A stretch of 64,000 nt of DNA from an uncultured Bacillota bacterium (GCA_949291945.1 CASEXH010000016.1:88178-152177), one strand, 5' to 3'; numbered from the stretch's first letter, positions 8,673 to 17,515 are shown. Made by a program: numbers and translations. The notes: generated by a model not told the origin, from the letters alone.

Positions 8673-10583
8673 ATGATACTTGCATGTCAGAATATTGAAA
8701 AATCCTTTGACGGCGAACTTCTGCTGCAGGATGTAAATTTTCATATAGAGGAGCGGGAAAAAGCTGCCCTTATCGGAATTAACGGTGCAGGGAAATCTAC
8801 CCTTTTAAAGATCATCATGGGGGAAATTCCTGCTGACAGTGGTCAGGTGATCCTGGCCAAAGGAAAGACCATAGGATATCTGGCACAGCATCAGGAGATC
8901 AGCAGCCAGCTTTCCATATACGATTCTCTCCTGGAAATGAAACAGCATGTCCTGGACATGGAGCAGGGCATGCGGGAATTAGAAAAAGAAATGAAACATG
9001 CCTCCGGTGAGGAACTTTCCAGAATTATGGACTCCTATTCCCGTCTTACCCAGAAATTTGAGCAGGAAAACGGTTATGCCTATAAAAGCGAGATCACAGG
9101 GGTACTGAAAGGTCTGGGATTTGAGGAAAACGACTTTGAAAAACAGATTTCCACACTTTCCGGCGGCCAGAAAACCCGGGTGGCCCTTGGCCGCCTTCTT
9201 CTCTCCAGTCCGGATATCATTCTTCTGGACGAGCCCACTAACCATCTGGATATGGAATCCATCGCCTGGCTGGAAACCTATCTTCTGAACTATCCGGGAG
9301 CTGTATTCATCGTATCCCATGACCGGTATTTTCTGGATAAAGTAGTTACCAAAATTGTGGAACTGGATAATACAAAGGCCACGGTTTTCACAGGAAATTA
9401 TTCCGCCTACAGCGAGAAAAAGGCCCAGCTTCGAAAAGCTGCATACCAGGCCTATTTAAATCAGCAGCAGGAGATCAAACATCAGGAAGAGGTCATTGCC
9501 AAGCTGCGGCAGTTTAACCGGGAAAAGTCTATCCGCAGAGCGGAGAGCAGGGAAAAAATGTTGGAGAAAATGGATGTTCTGGAAAAGCCTCAGGAGATAG
9601 ATGCCTCTATGCGGATCTCCTTAAAGCCCAGGATTACCAGCGGAAATGATGTGTTGATGGTAGAGCATCTTTCTAAGTCCTTTCCTTCTCTTCCACTTTT
9701 TGAGGACTTAAATTTTACCATCAAGCGGGGAGAAAAAGTTGCCGTTATCGGCAATAACGGAACTGGAAAAACCACGATCCTGAAGATCTTAAATCATCTT
9801 CTTCCTCCGGATAAAGGCAGTTTCCGCCTGGGGAGCAAGGTACATATCGGTTACTATGATCAGGAACACCATGTACTCCATATGGATAAGACCGTATTTG
9901 AAGAAATTTCAGATGATTATCCAAATCTGACCAATACCGAGATCCGAAATCTTCTGGCGGCCTTTCTTTTCACAGGAGATGATGTGTTCAAGCCTATCTC
10001 TGCATTAAGCGGCGGAGAAAGAGGACGTGTTTCCCTGGCAAAGCTTATGCTGTCAGAAGCCAATTTTCTGATCCTGGATGAGCCTACCAACCATCTGGAT
10101 ATTATCTCCAAGGAGATCCTGGAGGATGCTCTGAATAGTTATGAGGGAACAGTCCTCTATGTGTCCCATGACCGGTATTTTATTAACCGGACGGCCACAA
10201 GGATCCTGGAACTGACCAATCACAAGCTGGTAAACTATATTGGAAATTACGATTACTATCTGGAGAAAAAGGAAGAACTTACTTCTGTCTATGCCCCTCA
10301 GATTCAGGAAGAGAAGCCTTTAGAAAAAGCATCTTCCACCAAACAGGACTGGCAGCAGAAAAAAGAAGAACAGGCCCGGATCCGGAAGCGAGAAAACGAT
10401 CTGAAGAAAACAGAAAAAGCTATCGAAGATCTGGAAACCCGTGACAAAGAGATCGATGAGGAACTGTCAAAACCGGAGGTGGCCACAGATCCTTCCAAAT
10501 GTATACCTCTTTCCGCAGAAAAAGCAGAGATCGCCGAGAAACTGGAAGAGCTTTATGGAAAATGGGAGGAACTTGCCCAATAG
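8673..10583 (+). CDS. ABC-F family ATPase (Uup/YdiF-like)
   Basis: 636 aa with two ABC cassettes and no membrane segments. Cassette 1: Walker A GINGAGKSTLLK near residue 39, signature LSGGQKTRVALGRLLL, Walker B DIILLDEPTNHLD. Cassette 2: GNNGTGKTTILK near residue 362, LSGGERGRVSLAKLML, LILDEPTNHLD. The linker (residues ~235-310) is charged and helical, as in the P-site tRNA interaction motif of ABC-F proteins. The last ~85 residues form a highly charged coiled coil as in Uup/YdiF. Members act on stalled ribosomes or give ribosome-targeting antibiotic resistance; this one looks like the housekeeping type. AAGGAGACAGGAACA precedes the ATG. Confidence 0.93.
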   Translation: MILACQNIEKSFDGELLLQDVNFHIEEREKAALIGINGAGKSTLLKIIMGEIPADSGQVILAKGKTIGYLAQHQEISSQLSIYDSLLEMKQHVLDMEQGMRELEKEMKHASGEELSRIMDSYSRLTQKFEQENGYAYKSEITGVLKGLGFEENDFEKQISTLSGGQKTRVALGRLLLSSPDIILLDEPTNHLDMESIAWLETYLLNYPGAVFIVSHDRYFLDKVVTKIVELDNTKATVFTGNYSAYSEKKAQLRKAAYQAYLNQQQEIKHQEEVIAKLRQFNREKSIRRAESREKMLEKMDVLEKPQEIDASMRISLKPRITSGNDVLMVEHLSKSFPSLPLFEDLNFTIKRGEKVAVIGNNGTGKTTILKILNHLLPPDKGSFRLGSKVHIGYYDQEHHVLHMDKTVFEEISDDYPNLTNTEIRNLLAAFLFTGDDVFKPISALSGGERGRVSLAKLMLSEANFLILDEPTNHLDIISKEILEDALNSYEGTVLYVSHDRYFINRTATRILELTNHKLVNYIGNYDYYLEKKEELTSVYAPQIQEEKPLEKASSTKQDWQQKKEEQARIRKRENDLKKTEKAIEDLETRDKEIDEELSKPEVATDPSKCIPLSAEKAEIAEKLEELYGKWEELAQ

Positions 10584-10606
10584 GCGGTTCCTCCCATTTT
10601 TCTTTT
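10559..10606 (+). terminator. Rho-independent terminator of the ABC-F gene
   Basis: A 14-bp perfect stem (10559-10572 with 10587-10600; AAAATGGGAGGAAC and its complement) followed by T-rich sequence. The ABC-F stop codon lies in the loop. A-rich sequence on the other side means it may also stop leftward transcripts coming from icd. Confidence 0.8.
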
Positions 10607-10649
10607 CTATTGTCGAGAAAGCCAAGGGCTTTCTCTCGAAATCTTCTTC

Positions 10650-11852
10650 TTATTTTTCCAGTTCTTTGCGGATCTCCCGGATAAACTCCTGGCTGTTTAA
10701 TACCACAGGGTTCTCCAGACTGGTGATCAGGGCCAGATCCTTGGTCATTCTTCCGCTTTCGATCACGCCTACCGTTGCTTTCTCCAGCTTGTCTGCAAAT
10801 TCGCAGAGATCCTGATTTCCATCCAGCTCTCCTCTCTTTCTCAGAGCGCCGGTCCATGCAAAGATGGTAGCCACAGAGTTTGTGGAAGTCTCTTCCCCTT
10901 TCAGATGTTTGTAATAATGGCGCTGTACAGTTCCGTGGGCTGCCTCATATTCAAAATATCCATGAGGAGATACTAGTACAGAAGTCATCATAGCAAGAGA
11001 ACCAAAGGCAGAAGATACCATATCGCTCATTACGTCTCCGTCATAATTCTTGCAGGCCCAGATGAAGCCTCCTTCCGCTTTCATGACTCTGGCCACGGCA
11101 TCATCAATAAGGGTATAGAAATAGGTGATCCCTGCAGCCTCAAATTTCTCTTTATATTCTTTGTCATAGATCTCCTGGAAAACATCTTTAAAAGTATGGT
11201 CATACTTTTTAGAGATGGTATCCTTGGTGGCAAACCACAGATCCTGTTTTGTATCCAGGGCATAAGAGAAACAGCTCCTTGCAAAGCTTTCAATGGAAGA
11301 GTTCAGGTTATGCATACCCTGAGCCACACCCGGTCCCTGAAACTCATGTACCAGTTCTCTGGTCTCTGTTCCGTCCTGGGCAGTGTAGACCAGTTCTACT
11401 TTTCCCGGTCCTGGAATGATCATCTCTGTATTTTTATATACATCCCCATAGGCATGTCTTGCCAGAGTGATGGGTTTCTTCCAGTTTTTCACACAGGGTT
11501 CGATGCCTTTTACTACAATAGGAGCACGGAACACGGTACCGTCCAGCATAGAACGGATAGTTCCATTAGGGCTCTTGTACATTTCTTTTAAGTGGTACTC
11601 ATCCATACGTGCAGCATTTGGTGTAATCGTAGCGCATTTTACAGCCACTTTATACTTTTTCGTAGCATTAGCAGCGTCTATTGTCACCTGATCATTGGTC
11701 TCATTTCTGTGTTCCAGACCCAGATCATAGTATTCGCTCTTCAGATCCACAAAAGGAAGGATCAGTTCATCCTTTATCATTTTCCAGAGAATTCTTGTCA
11801 TCTCATCTCCGTCCATCTCCACAAGAGGAGTGGTCATTTTAATTTTTTCCAT
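10650..11852 (-). CDS. icd: NADP-dependent isocitrate dehydrogenase (eukaryote-like subfamily)
   Basis: Converts isocitrate to 2-oxoglutarate and CO2, feeding glutamate synthesis. The 400-aa protein starts [27 protein letters not shown] and contains [15 protein letters not shown] and the metal-binding [10 protein letters not shown] segment, characteristic of the homodimeric type II IDH also found in eukaryotes. AAAGGAG precedes the ATG. It is the last gene of an operon with Re-citrate synthase and a GntR regulator; no aconitase is present in the window. Confidence 0.95.
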   Translation of the reverse strand: MEKIKMTTPLVEMDGDEMTRILWKMIKDELILPFVDLKSEYYDLGLEHRNETNDQVTIDAANATKKYKVAVKCATITPNAARMDEYHLKEMYKSPNGTIRSMLDGTVFRAPIVVKGIEPCVKNWKKPITLARHAYGDVYKNTEMIIPGPGKVELVYTAQDGTETRELVHEFQGPGVAQGMHNLNSSIESFARSCFSYALDTKQDLWFATKDTISKKYDHTFKDVFQEIYDKEYKEKFEAAGITYFYTLIDDAVARVMKAEGGFIWACKNYDGDVMSDMVSSAFGSLAMMTSVLVSPHGYFEYEAAHGTVQRHYYKHLKGEETSTNSVATIFAWTGALRKRGELDGNQDLCEFADKLEKATVGVIESGRMTKDLALITSLENPVVLNSQEFIREIRKELEK

Positions 11853-11879
11853 GAATGGAATCTCCTTTCTTACATTTCT

Positions 11880-12545
11880 TTATTTCATTTCTTCCCGAAG
11901 GACTTTTTCTATATCAAAGTTCTTCAGGTTTTCAATGGTATTGGCGATATGGCCATAAGCCGCTTTCTCTGCCCCCTGGCCGTCTCCCCGGCGGATCGCT
12001 TCCAGGATTTTTCTGTGCTCGCTGTTGGAGGGCCGTACCCTCATTCTGTACTGTACAGACGCCATACGGACTCTCTGAAGATACTGATGGAAATCTCCCA
12101 GTGTATGGACCAGGATCCGGCTGCCGGAAGCTTCGTACAAAAGCTTATGGAATCTGCTGTCCTGCTGGCAGACCTGATCATAATTTCCTTTTCCCGCATG
12201 GTAATCAGAGAGGACAATAGCCTCTTCCATTCCTTCCAGCTGTTCTTTGGTAACACGTTCCGCCGCCATAGAGGCGCACAGGCCTTCCAGCCGTGCTCTG
12301 ATCTGATACATATCCATCACATCTCTTACGGAAATGCCGGTAACAAAAGCTCCCTTATTGGGAATAATCTGGACCAGGCCTTCCAGAGCCAGCTGCCGGA
12401 CAGCCTCTCTTACCGGAGTCCTGCTGACACCCAGTTCTTTTCCGATGGTACATTCCACCAGTTCATCACCTTTTTTGTATCTTCCTTTCAAAATGTCCTC
12501 CCGGATCTTCTGAAAGACTTTTTCTCTCAATGACTCTCCTGCCAT
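11880..12545 (-). CDS. GntR-family regulator, FCD (FadR-like) subfamily
   Basis: About 221 aa: an N-terminal winged helix (DELVECTIGKELGVSRTPVREAVRQLALEGL) and a C-terminal all-helical FCD domain containing the metal/ligand residues (RARLEGLCASMAAERV, DSRFHKLLYEASGS, EHRKILEAIRRGD). I use the ATG at 12545, 14 bp after the citrate synthase stop; an upstream start overlapping that gene by 34 bp is possible. It lies between citrate synthase and icd and probably controls both: the operon promoter carries a palindrome with the GT-N2-AC core recognised by the FadR subfamily. Citrate or a related carboxylate is a reasonable but unproven ligand. Confidence 0.88.
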   Translation of the reverse strand: MAGESLREKVFQKIREDILKGRYKKGDELVECTIGKELGVSRTPVREAVRQLALEGLVQIIPNKGAFVTGISVRDVMDMYQIRARLEGLCASMAAERVTKEQLEGMEEAIVLSDYHAGKGNYDQVCQQDSRFHKLLYEASGSRILVHTLGDFHQYLQRVRMASVQYRMRVRPSNSEHRKILEAIRRGDGQGAEKAAYGHIANTIENLKNFDIEKVLREEMK

Positions 12546-12559
12546 CTTTTTCGCCGTCC

Positions 12560-13951
12560 TTATTTCAGTTTCACTCCCAAACGGCCGCAGCATTCATCAA
12601 TAACGGTCAAAAGTTCTTCATCCGTCAGTACCGTTACCCGGCCGTCCTCATACTGTTTGTCCACCCAGGCTTTGACCATGGCTACCAACTCACTGTTCTT
12701 ATCAATCTGTTTTTCTCCTGACAACCGGAAATGATTATTGATCCAGTGAGCGATACCTGCCAGACCGGAAGTATTGGAAACTGCTACCTGAGGCGGACGG
12801 TTCAGGAATTTTTCTGTATCAAATATATTATAAATCTCTTCATTTTTCAATAGGCCATCTGCATGAATTCCTGCTCTTGTCACATTAAAGGCTTTTCCCA
12901 CAAAAGGAGTCTGCGGCGGGATCTTATAGCCGATCTCTTTTTCATAATATTCTGCCAGTTCTGTGATCACTCTGGTATCCATACCGTCTAAAGATCCCTT
13001 TAACTGGGCATATTCAAATACCATGGCCTCAAGAGGGGTATTTCCTGTCCTCTCTCCAATGCCAAACAGAGAACAGTTTACGCCGCTGGCGCCATAAAGC
13101 CAGGCTGTGGTAGAATTGCTTACCGCCTTATAAAAATCATTATGTCCATGGAACTCAATGAGTTCAGAAGGAATTCCTGCATGGGTCATAATACCATAAA
13201 TGATTCCCGGTATGGATCTGGGGATCACCGCACCCGGATAGTTTACGCCATAACCCATGGTATCGCAGCACCGGACTTTAATGGGAATGGAATATTCCTC
13301 CATAAGCTTTGTCAGTTCCAGGCAGAAAGGAATTACATAGCCGTATATGTCAGCTCTGGTAATATCTTCCAGATGGCATCTGGGGCTGATACCGATTTCC
13401 AGACAGTCCCGGATCACACTGAGATAATGCTCCATAGCCTCCCGGCGGGTCATTTTCATTTTATAAAAGATATGATAGTCAGAACAGCTTACCAGAATCC
13501 CGGTTTCCTTCAGTCCGATATCCTTTACCAGTTCAAAATCCTTCTTGCTGGCCCGGATCCAGCTGGTTACCTCAGGAAATTTATATCCTTTTTCCAGACA
13601 CTTGTATACAGCATCCCGATCCTTCTTACTGTAGAGGAAAAATTCACTCTGACGGATCTTGCCGTTTGGTCCTCCCAGCTGGTGGAGATATTCATAGATC
13701 CTTACGATCTGTTCCGTGCTGTAAGGTGCTCTGGACTGCTGTCCGTCACGAAAAGTCGTATCTGTGATCCAGATATCATCCGGCATATGGTGGGGGACGA
13801 TCCTGTCATTAAAGGCGATCTTGGGCACCTCCGTGTAAGGAAACAGGTTTCGGAATACATTTGGCTTTTCCACATCTACCAGAGGATACATATGCTCCTC
13901 CAGTTCCAGCAGGTTGGTGTGATAATTCATACGCACAGCTCTGTCTATCAT
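12560..13951 (-). CDS. Re-type citrate synthase (HMGL-like family)
   Basis: DRE-TIM metallolyase-family enzyme. After an N-terminal extension it reads WITDTTFRDGQQSRAPYSTEQI (metal-binding Asp and Arg), later FHGHNDFYKAVSNS with the metal His pair, and NCSLFGIGERTGN. The unusual length (~463 aa), the N-terminal segment naming PLVDVEKPNVFRNLFPYTEVP, and the icd partner separate it from isopropylmalate or homocitrate synthases and match the anaerobic Re-citrate synthases described in Clostridium kluyveri. The ATG at 13951 follows GAGGAG. Homocitrate synthase activity cannot be excluded from sequence alone. Confidence 0.85.
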   Translation of the reverse strand: MIDRAVRMNYHTNLLELEEHMYPLVDVEKPNVFRNLFPYTEVPKIAFNDRIVPHHMPDDIWITDTTFRDGQQSRAPYSTEQIVRIYEYLHQLGGPNGKIRQSEFFLYSKKDRDAVYKCLEKGYKFPEVTSWIRASKKDFELVKDIGLKETGILVSCSDYHIFYKMKMTRREAMEHYLSVIRDCLEIGISPRCHLEDITRADIYGYVIPFCLELTKLMEEYSIPIKVRCCDTMGYGVNYPGAVIPRSIPGIIYGIMTHAGIPSELIEFHGHNDFYKAVSNSTTAWLYGASGVNCSLFGIGERTGNTPLEAMVFEYAQLKGSLDGMDTRVITELAEYYEKEIGYKIPPQTPFVGKAFNVTRAGIHADGLLKNEEIYNIFDTEKFLNRPPQVAVSNTSGLAGIAHWINNHFRLSGEKQIDKNSELVAMVKAWVDKQYEDGRVTVLTDEELLTVIDECCGRLGVKLK

Positions 13952-14011
13952 TTCTCTCACTCCTCATTTTCTGTAAAAATCATGGTTTCATACACTACTA
14001 TATAGAACTGC

Positions 14012-14037
14012 TTGTATTATTGTATACAACGATACAA
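14012..14037. promoter_or_regulatory. Probable FadR-type operator of the citrate operon
   Basis: A perfect 10-bp palindrome TTGTATACAA (14020-14029) is nested in a second inverted pair, TTGTAT (14012-14017) and ATACAA (14032-14037), sharing exactly the same centre. The core GT-AT-AC agrees with the known FadR-subfamily consensus TNGTNNACNA. It overlaps the -10 box and spacer of the promoter, an ideal repressor position. Confidence 0.7.
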
Positions 14038-14047
14038 AACCTGTCAA
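14019..14047 (-). promoter_or_regulatory. Promoter of the citrate synthase-gntR-icd operon
   Basis: Minus strand TTGACA (14042-14047), 17-bp spacer, TACAAT (14019-14024), ending about 68 bp before the citrate synthase start. Confidence 0.8.
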
Positions 14048-14090
14048 TAAGATTTTTCATTTTTGATAACACCCATAACCGGCAGTTATA

Positions 14091-14927
14091 TTAAACACCG
14101 GGGCCATTCAAAAAACTCTGGAGTTGAAAAAGTCCCCATCCCTGAAGATTGTGAGGATAGCCCAAATCTTTTGCCGTAGCTCTCAACCTTTTTTTGATAT
14201 CCAGATTTGTAAGCTGAGGATCTTTTTCCAGGAGCAGCGCAATCCCTCCCGAGACAAGGGGCGTAGACATGGAAGTGCCGCTTTTTCTGGTATAAGGACA
14301 AGAACCCTTTTTGTTCGAGCAGGAAATGATCTCGTTTCCCGGAGCCACAATATCCGGTTTACTGACACAGTCTCTGGTGGGTCCTCTTCCGGAAATCCCC
14401 TGGTTTCGCACCAGCATATCGGAAGACCCTACGGTAATGATCTTCCGGCTGCTGCCCGGAGCTGTAATGCTGCCCCTTCCCGGTCCCATATTTCCTGCTG
14501 CTGCCACTACCACCAAACCTCTGTCCCAGGCTTCCTCTACCGCTTCTATCAGGTCTTCATGGCCTTCCCTCTGAGTGGTCCCCACAGAGATATTTACCAC
14601 ACGGATATGATACCGGTTCATATTTTCTTCGATCCATTTCAAAGCCTGAATCACTTTCTCTTTATTACCGTTTCCTTTCTCATCCAGGACCTTAATGGGG
14701 ATCAGGCCGCAGCCGAAAGCCGTCCCCCGGTATTTCCCCCCGGAGGCAGCTCCGTCTCCCCCCAGTATTCCCAGCACATGGGTACCGTGTCCATTGTCAT
14801 CATAGGCCTGTTCTCTCCCATGTATATAGTCCCGAAAGGCCCAGATCCGGTTTTCAAAATCCATATGAGGAAAGGCACCTGTATCCAGAACAGCCACCCC
14901 GATTCCTTTTCCGCTTAATTCTTTCAT
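14091..14927 (-). CDS. Intracellular subtilisin-like serine protease (S8, AprX-like)
   Basis: 278 aa, essentially just the catalytic domain with no signal peptide or propeptide. The triad is complete: Asp15 (GVAVLDTGAFPHMDF), His47 (DDNGHGTHVLGIL) and Ser219 (SGTSMSTPLVSGG); the oxyanion Asn145 is in VAAAGNMGPG. The ATG at 14927 follows GGAAAG, and an in-frame stop lies only a few codons further up, so the N-terminus is not missing. It is transcribed divergently from a second, larger subtilisin. Confidence 0.9.
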   Translation of the reverse strand: MKELSGKGIGVAVLDTGAFPHMDFENRIWAFRDYIHGREQAYDDNGHGTHVLGILGGDGAASGGKYRGTAFGCGLIPIKVLDEKGNGNKEKVIQALKWIEENMNRYHIRVVNISVGTTQREGHEDLIEAVEEAWDRGLVVVAAAGNMGPGRGSITAPGSSRKIITVGSSDMLVRNQGISGRGPTRDCVSKPDIVAPGNEIISCSNKKGSCPYTRKSGTSMSTPLVSGGIALLLEKDPQLTNLDIKKRLRATAKDLGYPHNLQGWGLFQLQSFLNGPGV

Positions 14928-15055
14928 GACTTTCCACAGATGCGCCTTGCTTTTTCTATATCATATTCCTCAGAAATCCCTCTGGTTCCAGTCAAGATTG
15001 CTCTCATCGCTTCATAGACTGAAAAGAATAAAAATCCAATATTATGGGAGTTCTT

Positions 15056-16750
15056 ATGCCGTCTATACGAGAAATGATTCTTTCTGAAGACTATGCAGAC
15101 ATTATTGTTCCCTACTTTCCATGCTTTCTCAACCGGTACAGGGATCAGGGTGCACAGGTCTTTAACGATTACTATGGAATGATCCACTACCCTCTTTCTC
15201 CTCAGACCTTTGCCGCCTTTTTTGAGGAAGGATTTTTTTACACTACCGTGCCCAAGCTTTACACCCTTTTGGACACTGTAAATCTGGATGCGGCGGGAAT
15301 TACCCAGGTTCAGAACCAGCCGGTACTGGACCTTACAGGTCAGAATATCATCCTGGGATTTATTGATACAGGGATTGACTACACTCACCCGGCATTTCGA
15401 AGAAGTGACGGGAGCAGTCGGATCTGCGGACTCTGGGACCAGACCATCCAGACCGGAACTGCACCCTATGACCTGGAATATGGGAGCGCCTACACGCAGA
15501 AAGAGATCGATCAGGCCCTGGAGCAGGAAGATCCTTTTTCTTTGATCCCCAGCCGTGATGAGATCGGCCATGGCACCGCCCTTGCCGGAATTGCCGCCGG
15601 AACCACTCTCCCTGAAAATGATTTTAACGGAGCTGCTCCTCAGGCGATGATCGCCGCAGTTAAGCTCAAGCCAGCCAAGGAATATCTGAAAACTCTTTTT
15701 TACGTCACGGGAGACGCCCCTGCTTATCAGATGACCGATATTATGGCAGGTATTCGCTATCTTCTCCACCTCTCGGGAGAACTGGTAAAACCTCTGGTGA
15801 TCTGTCTGGGCCTTGGCACCAACCAGGGAGACCATTCCGGGGATTCTCCTCTGGACTCCATGCTGTCTATCACAAATCAGTTCCGGGGTTTTATTGGTGT
15901 ATCCGCCGCAGGAAACGAAGCTGGAAGAGCACATCACTACTATGGCACTGCGTTAAATTCTGCTGAATACAATGTTGTAGAGATCCTGGTAAAAGAGGGT
16001 ACCAGGGGTTTTTGTGCTGAACTATGGGGACAGCCTCCGGAAGTCTATGCCGTAGGCTTTGAGTCTCCCTTGGGAGAAGTGATCCAGAAGATTCCTCCCA
16101 GGCTGAGTTACACGGAAAATATCTCCTTTATCCTGGAAAACACCAGGATTTTTATCAGTTCTGAGATCATCCAGACTGTTTCCGGAAGCCAGCTGATTTT
16201 TATGCGTTTTACGGATCCCACTCCCGGCTCCTGGAAAATACGGGTGTATACCGGAGATTATAACAGCGGCAGTTATCATATCTGGCTGCCGGTCACAGGC
16301 TTTTCTGATCCAGATGTTATCTTCCTGGCACCCAATCCTGACACTACTATCACTTCTCCCGGCAACTCTGCTTCTGTGATCACTACCGGAGCCTATAATG
16401 CCTATAATAGCAGTCTCTATCTGAATTCCAGCCGGGGTTATACCAGAACCGGACAGATCAAACCGGATATCGCAGCACCGGGCGTCAATGTTTTCGCCCC
16501 TGCTCCCCGAAACCGTTATACTGCCATTACCGGTACTTCCGCAGCGGCGGCCATCACTGCAGGGGCAAGTGCTCTGATCATGGAATGGGGCATGAACCAG
16601 ACGCCTTCCAGGATCTTCAATAATACCGAAATGAAAAATCTCTTGATCCGAGGGGCCAACAGGCGTGGAGATAACCTGTATCCAAACCGGGAGTGGGGCT
16701 ATGGCACCCTGGATGTATATCAGGTATTTGCCGTTCTTTCTTCTCCATAA
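15056..16750 (+). CDS. Csp-like subtilisin protease (S8)
   Basis: 564-aa protein starting at the ATG at 15056, five bases after GGGAG. An N-terminal ~90-residue region precedes the S8 domain, like the prodomain of clostridial Csp proteases. The triad is intact: Asp104 (GFIDTGIDYTHPAF), His172 (IGHGTALAGIAAG) and the Ser in TGTSAAAAITAG near residue 490. Between His and Ser there is a long insertion (residues ~290-430, a jelly-roll-like region as in CspB). Csp proteases activate spore cortex hydrolase in Clostridia; many Lachnospiraceae carry several such paralogues whose roles are untested. No secretion signal is visible. Confidence 0.85.
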   Translation: MPSIREMILSEDYADIIVPYFPCFLNRYRDQGAQVFNDYYGMIHYPLSPQTFAAFFEEGFFYTTVPKLYTLLDTVNLDAAGITQVQNQPVLDLTGQNIILGFIDTGIDYTHPAFRRSDGSSRICGLWDQTIQTGTAPYDLEYGSAYTQKEIDQALEQEDPFSLIPSRDEIGHGTALAGIAAGTTLPENDFNGAAPQAMIAAVKLKPAKEYLKTLFYVTGDAPAYQMTDIMAGIRYLLHLSGELVKPLVICLGLGTNQGDHSGDSPLDSMLSITNQFRGFIGVSAAGNEAGRAHHYYGTALNSAEYNVVEILVKEGTRGFCAELWGQPPEVYAVGFESPLGEVIQKIPPRLSYTENISFILENTRIFISSEIIQTVSGSQLIFMRFTDPTPGSWKIRVYTGDYNSGSYHIWLPVTGFSDPDVIFLAPNPDTTITSPGNSASVITTGAYNAYNSSLYLNSSRGYTRTGQIKPDIAAPGVNVFAPAPRNRYTAITGTSAAAAITAGASALIMEWGMNQTPSRIFNNTEMKNLLIRGANRRGDNLYPNREWGYGTLDVYQVFAVLSSP

Positions 16751-16755
16751 ATTTA

Positions 16756-16785
16756 TTGCACCCATTTCCCTCTGGTGCATAGTAT
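16756..16785 (+). promoter_or_regulatory. Possible promoter of the Cys-rich gene
   Basis: TTGCAC (16756-16761) and TAGTAT (16780-16785) are 18 bp apart, a weak sigma-A fit. The same stretch contains CATAGTAT (16778-16785), which resembles the CATA-type -10 of mother-cell sporulation sigma factors. Either reading is tentative. Confidence 0.35.
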
Positions 16786-16819
16786 GTAAGTGTAATCAAG
16801 ATTTTTGGAGGAACGATTC

Positions 16820-17053
16820 ATGAGTGACTTAGCTGCTACAAATTGTGGTTGCGGTTGTGACGATAACTGTGGAGGAGGCATGAGCCGTGGCTTATTCGGC
16901 GGCGGATGCAATTGCATCATCTGGATCCTGCTCTTGATGAGCTGCTGTGGAAACGGCAGTACCTTTGGCGGAAATGACGGATGCAACGACTGCAGCTGTC
17001 TGATCCTTATCTTACTGCTTCTGTGCGGATGCGGCGGAAACGGATTCTGCTAA
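16820..17053 (+). CDS. Small cysteine/glycine-rich protein, function unknown
   Basis: 77 aa starting MSDLAATNCGCGCDDNC, with GGAGG eight bases before the ATG at 16820. I count 14 cysteines, mostly as CxC or CC pairs (CGCGC, CNC, CC, CNDCSC, CGC), separated by two short very hydrophobic blocks (IIWILLLM and LILILLLL) and Gly/Asn linkers. It has no recognisable domain. Similar high-cysteine small proteins in Lachnospiraceae have been given misleading chorion-like names. The position after a Csp-like protease and the possible mother-cell promoter suggest, but do not show, a spore-coat or metal-binding role. The ribosome site and clean stop make it a credible gene. Confidence 0.7.
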   Translation: MSDLAATNCGCGCDDNCGGGMSRGLFGGGCNCIIWILLLMSCCGNGSTFGGNDGCNDCSCLILILLLLCGCGGNGFC

Positions 17054-17087
17054 AAAAATCGGATAGGGAAGAGTCCTTCCCTATCCG
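17052..17087 (-). terminator. Strong Rho-independent terminator, leftward
   Basis: A perfect 12-bp stem (17076-17087 with 17060-17071) with a 4-nt loop is followed, on the minus strand, by A and seven T. There is no T tract on the plus strand, so it terminates a leftward transcript and not the Cys-rich gene. Confidence 0.85.
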
Positions 17088-17418
17088 CTGCGATACTGCG
17101 GGCAGCTCCAGGCAAAGCCTGTCGCTTGTCAGGCATATCGTGTAAATGGAGCTGTCGCAAATGCGGCAGCTCCAACCCAATGGCAAACTCAAAAACTGTG
17201 CTTTCCATGGTCCTGAAGTTAGACGTTTATGGCACCGCTGCAATAAACAAGATGTGTCTGCCTATGCAGATTTAGAACGGGTCTTCTTCTCTTTTATCAC
17301 TCCCATCTTCTGTTTTCTCACAGCGTTTAATCCATATGTCTTTGAGTTTCCAGCAGAACCGCTGATTGAAGAAATAAAAACAAAAAGTAAATAGATAAGA
17401 CATTTTTGTCTTCCGACA
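17053..17418 (-). ncRNA. Candidate structured non-coding RNA of about 365 nt
   Basis: Between the MutS-like gene and the Cys-rich gene lies a complete leftward transcription unit: promoter at 17425-17452, predicted start near 17418, intrinsic terminator at 17052-17087. No convincing reading frame is inside it. The 3' half is rich in pairing, for example minus-strand GGAGCTG...CAGCTCC enclosing CGCA...TGCG (about 17147-17172). I looked for tmRNA, RNase P RNA, SRP RNA and 6S hallmarks and did not recognise them, so no family is assigned. Length and self-containment suggest a stable RNA. Confidence 0.5.
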
Positions 17419-17424
17419 TCTTCT

Positions 17425-17452
17425 ATTATACAGCATACGCTTTTTCCGTCAA
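17425..17452 (-). promoter_or_regulatory. Promoter of the candidate ncRNA
   Basis: Minus strand TTGACG (17447-17452), 16-bp spacer, perfect TATAAT (17425-17430). It lies downstream of the MutS-like gene stop and points away from it. Confidence 0.7.
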
Positions 17453-17515
17453 GGAAAACAGTCTGACGTTTTTTGGTGCATTCCTGCTTTTTCTCTTTTT
17501 TATTTACAATCTTTT

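Noticed and set aside
10615..10645. Hairpin TCGAGAAAGCC/GGCTTTCTCTCGA as terminator of icd
   Set aside because: The stem is bulged and has no T tract on the minus strand; the neighbouring 14-bp hairpin is a better bidirectional candidate.
11592..12533. 313-codon plus-strand frame opposite icd and the GntR gene
   Set aside because: Shadow of two well-identified genes; composition is that of an antisense frame.
14924..14927. Translational coupling of the small subtilisin with an upstream gene
   Set aside because: The only upstream minus-strand frame is the antisense shadow of the Csp-like gene.
14924..15937. 337-codon minus-strand frame
   Set aside because: Antisense to the Csp-like protease, whose catalytic motifs identify the real frame.
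17146..17394. 82-codon plus-strand frame in the gap before the MutS-like gene
   Set aside because: No ribosome site, no domain; it overlaps the leftward promoter-terminator unit judged to be an RNA gene.
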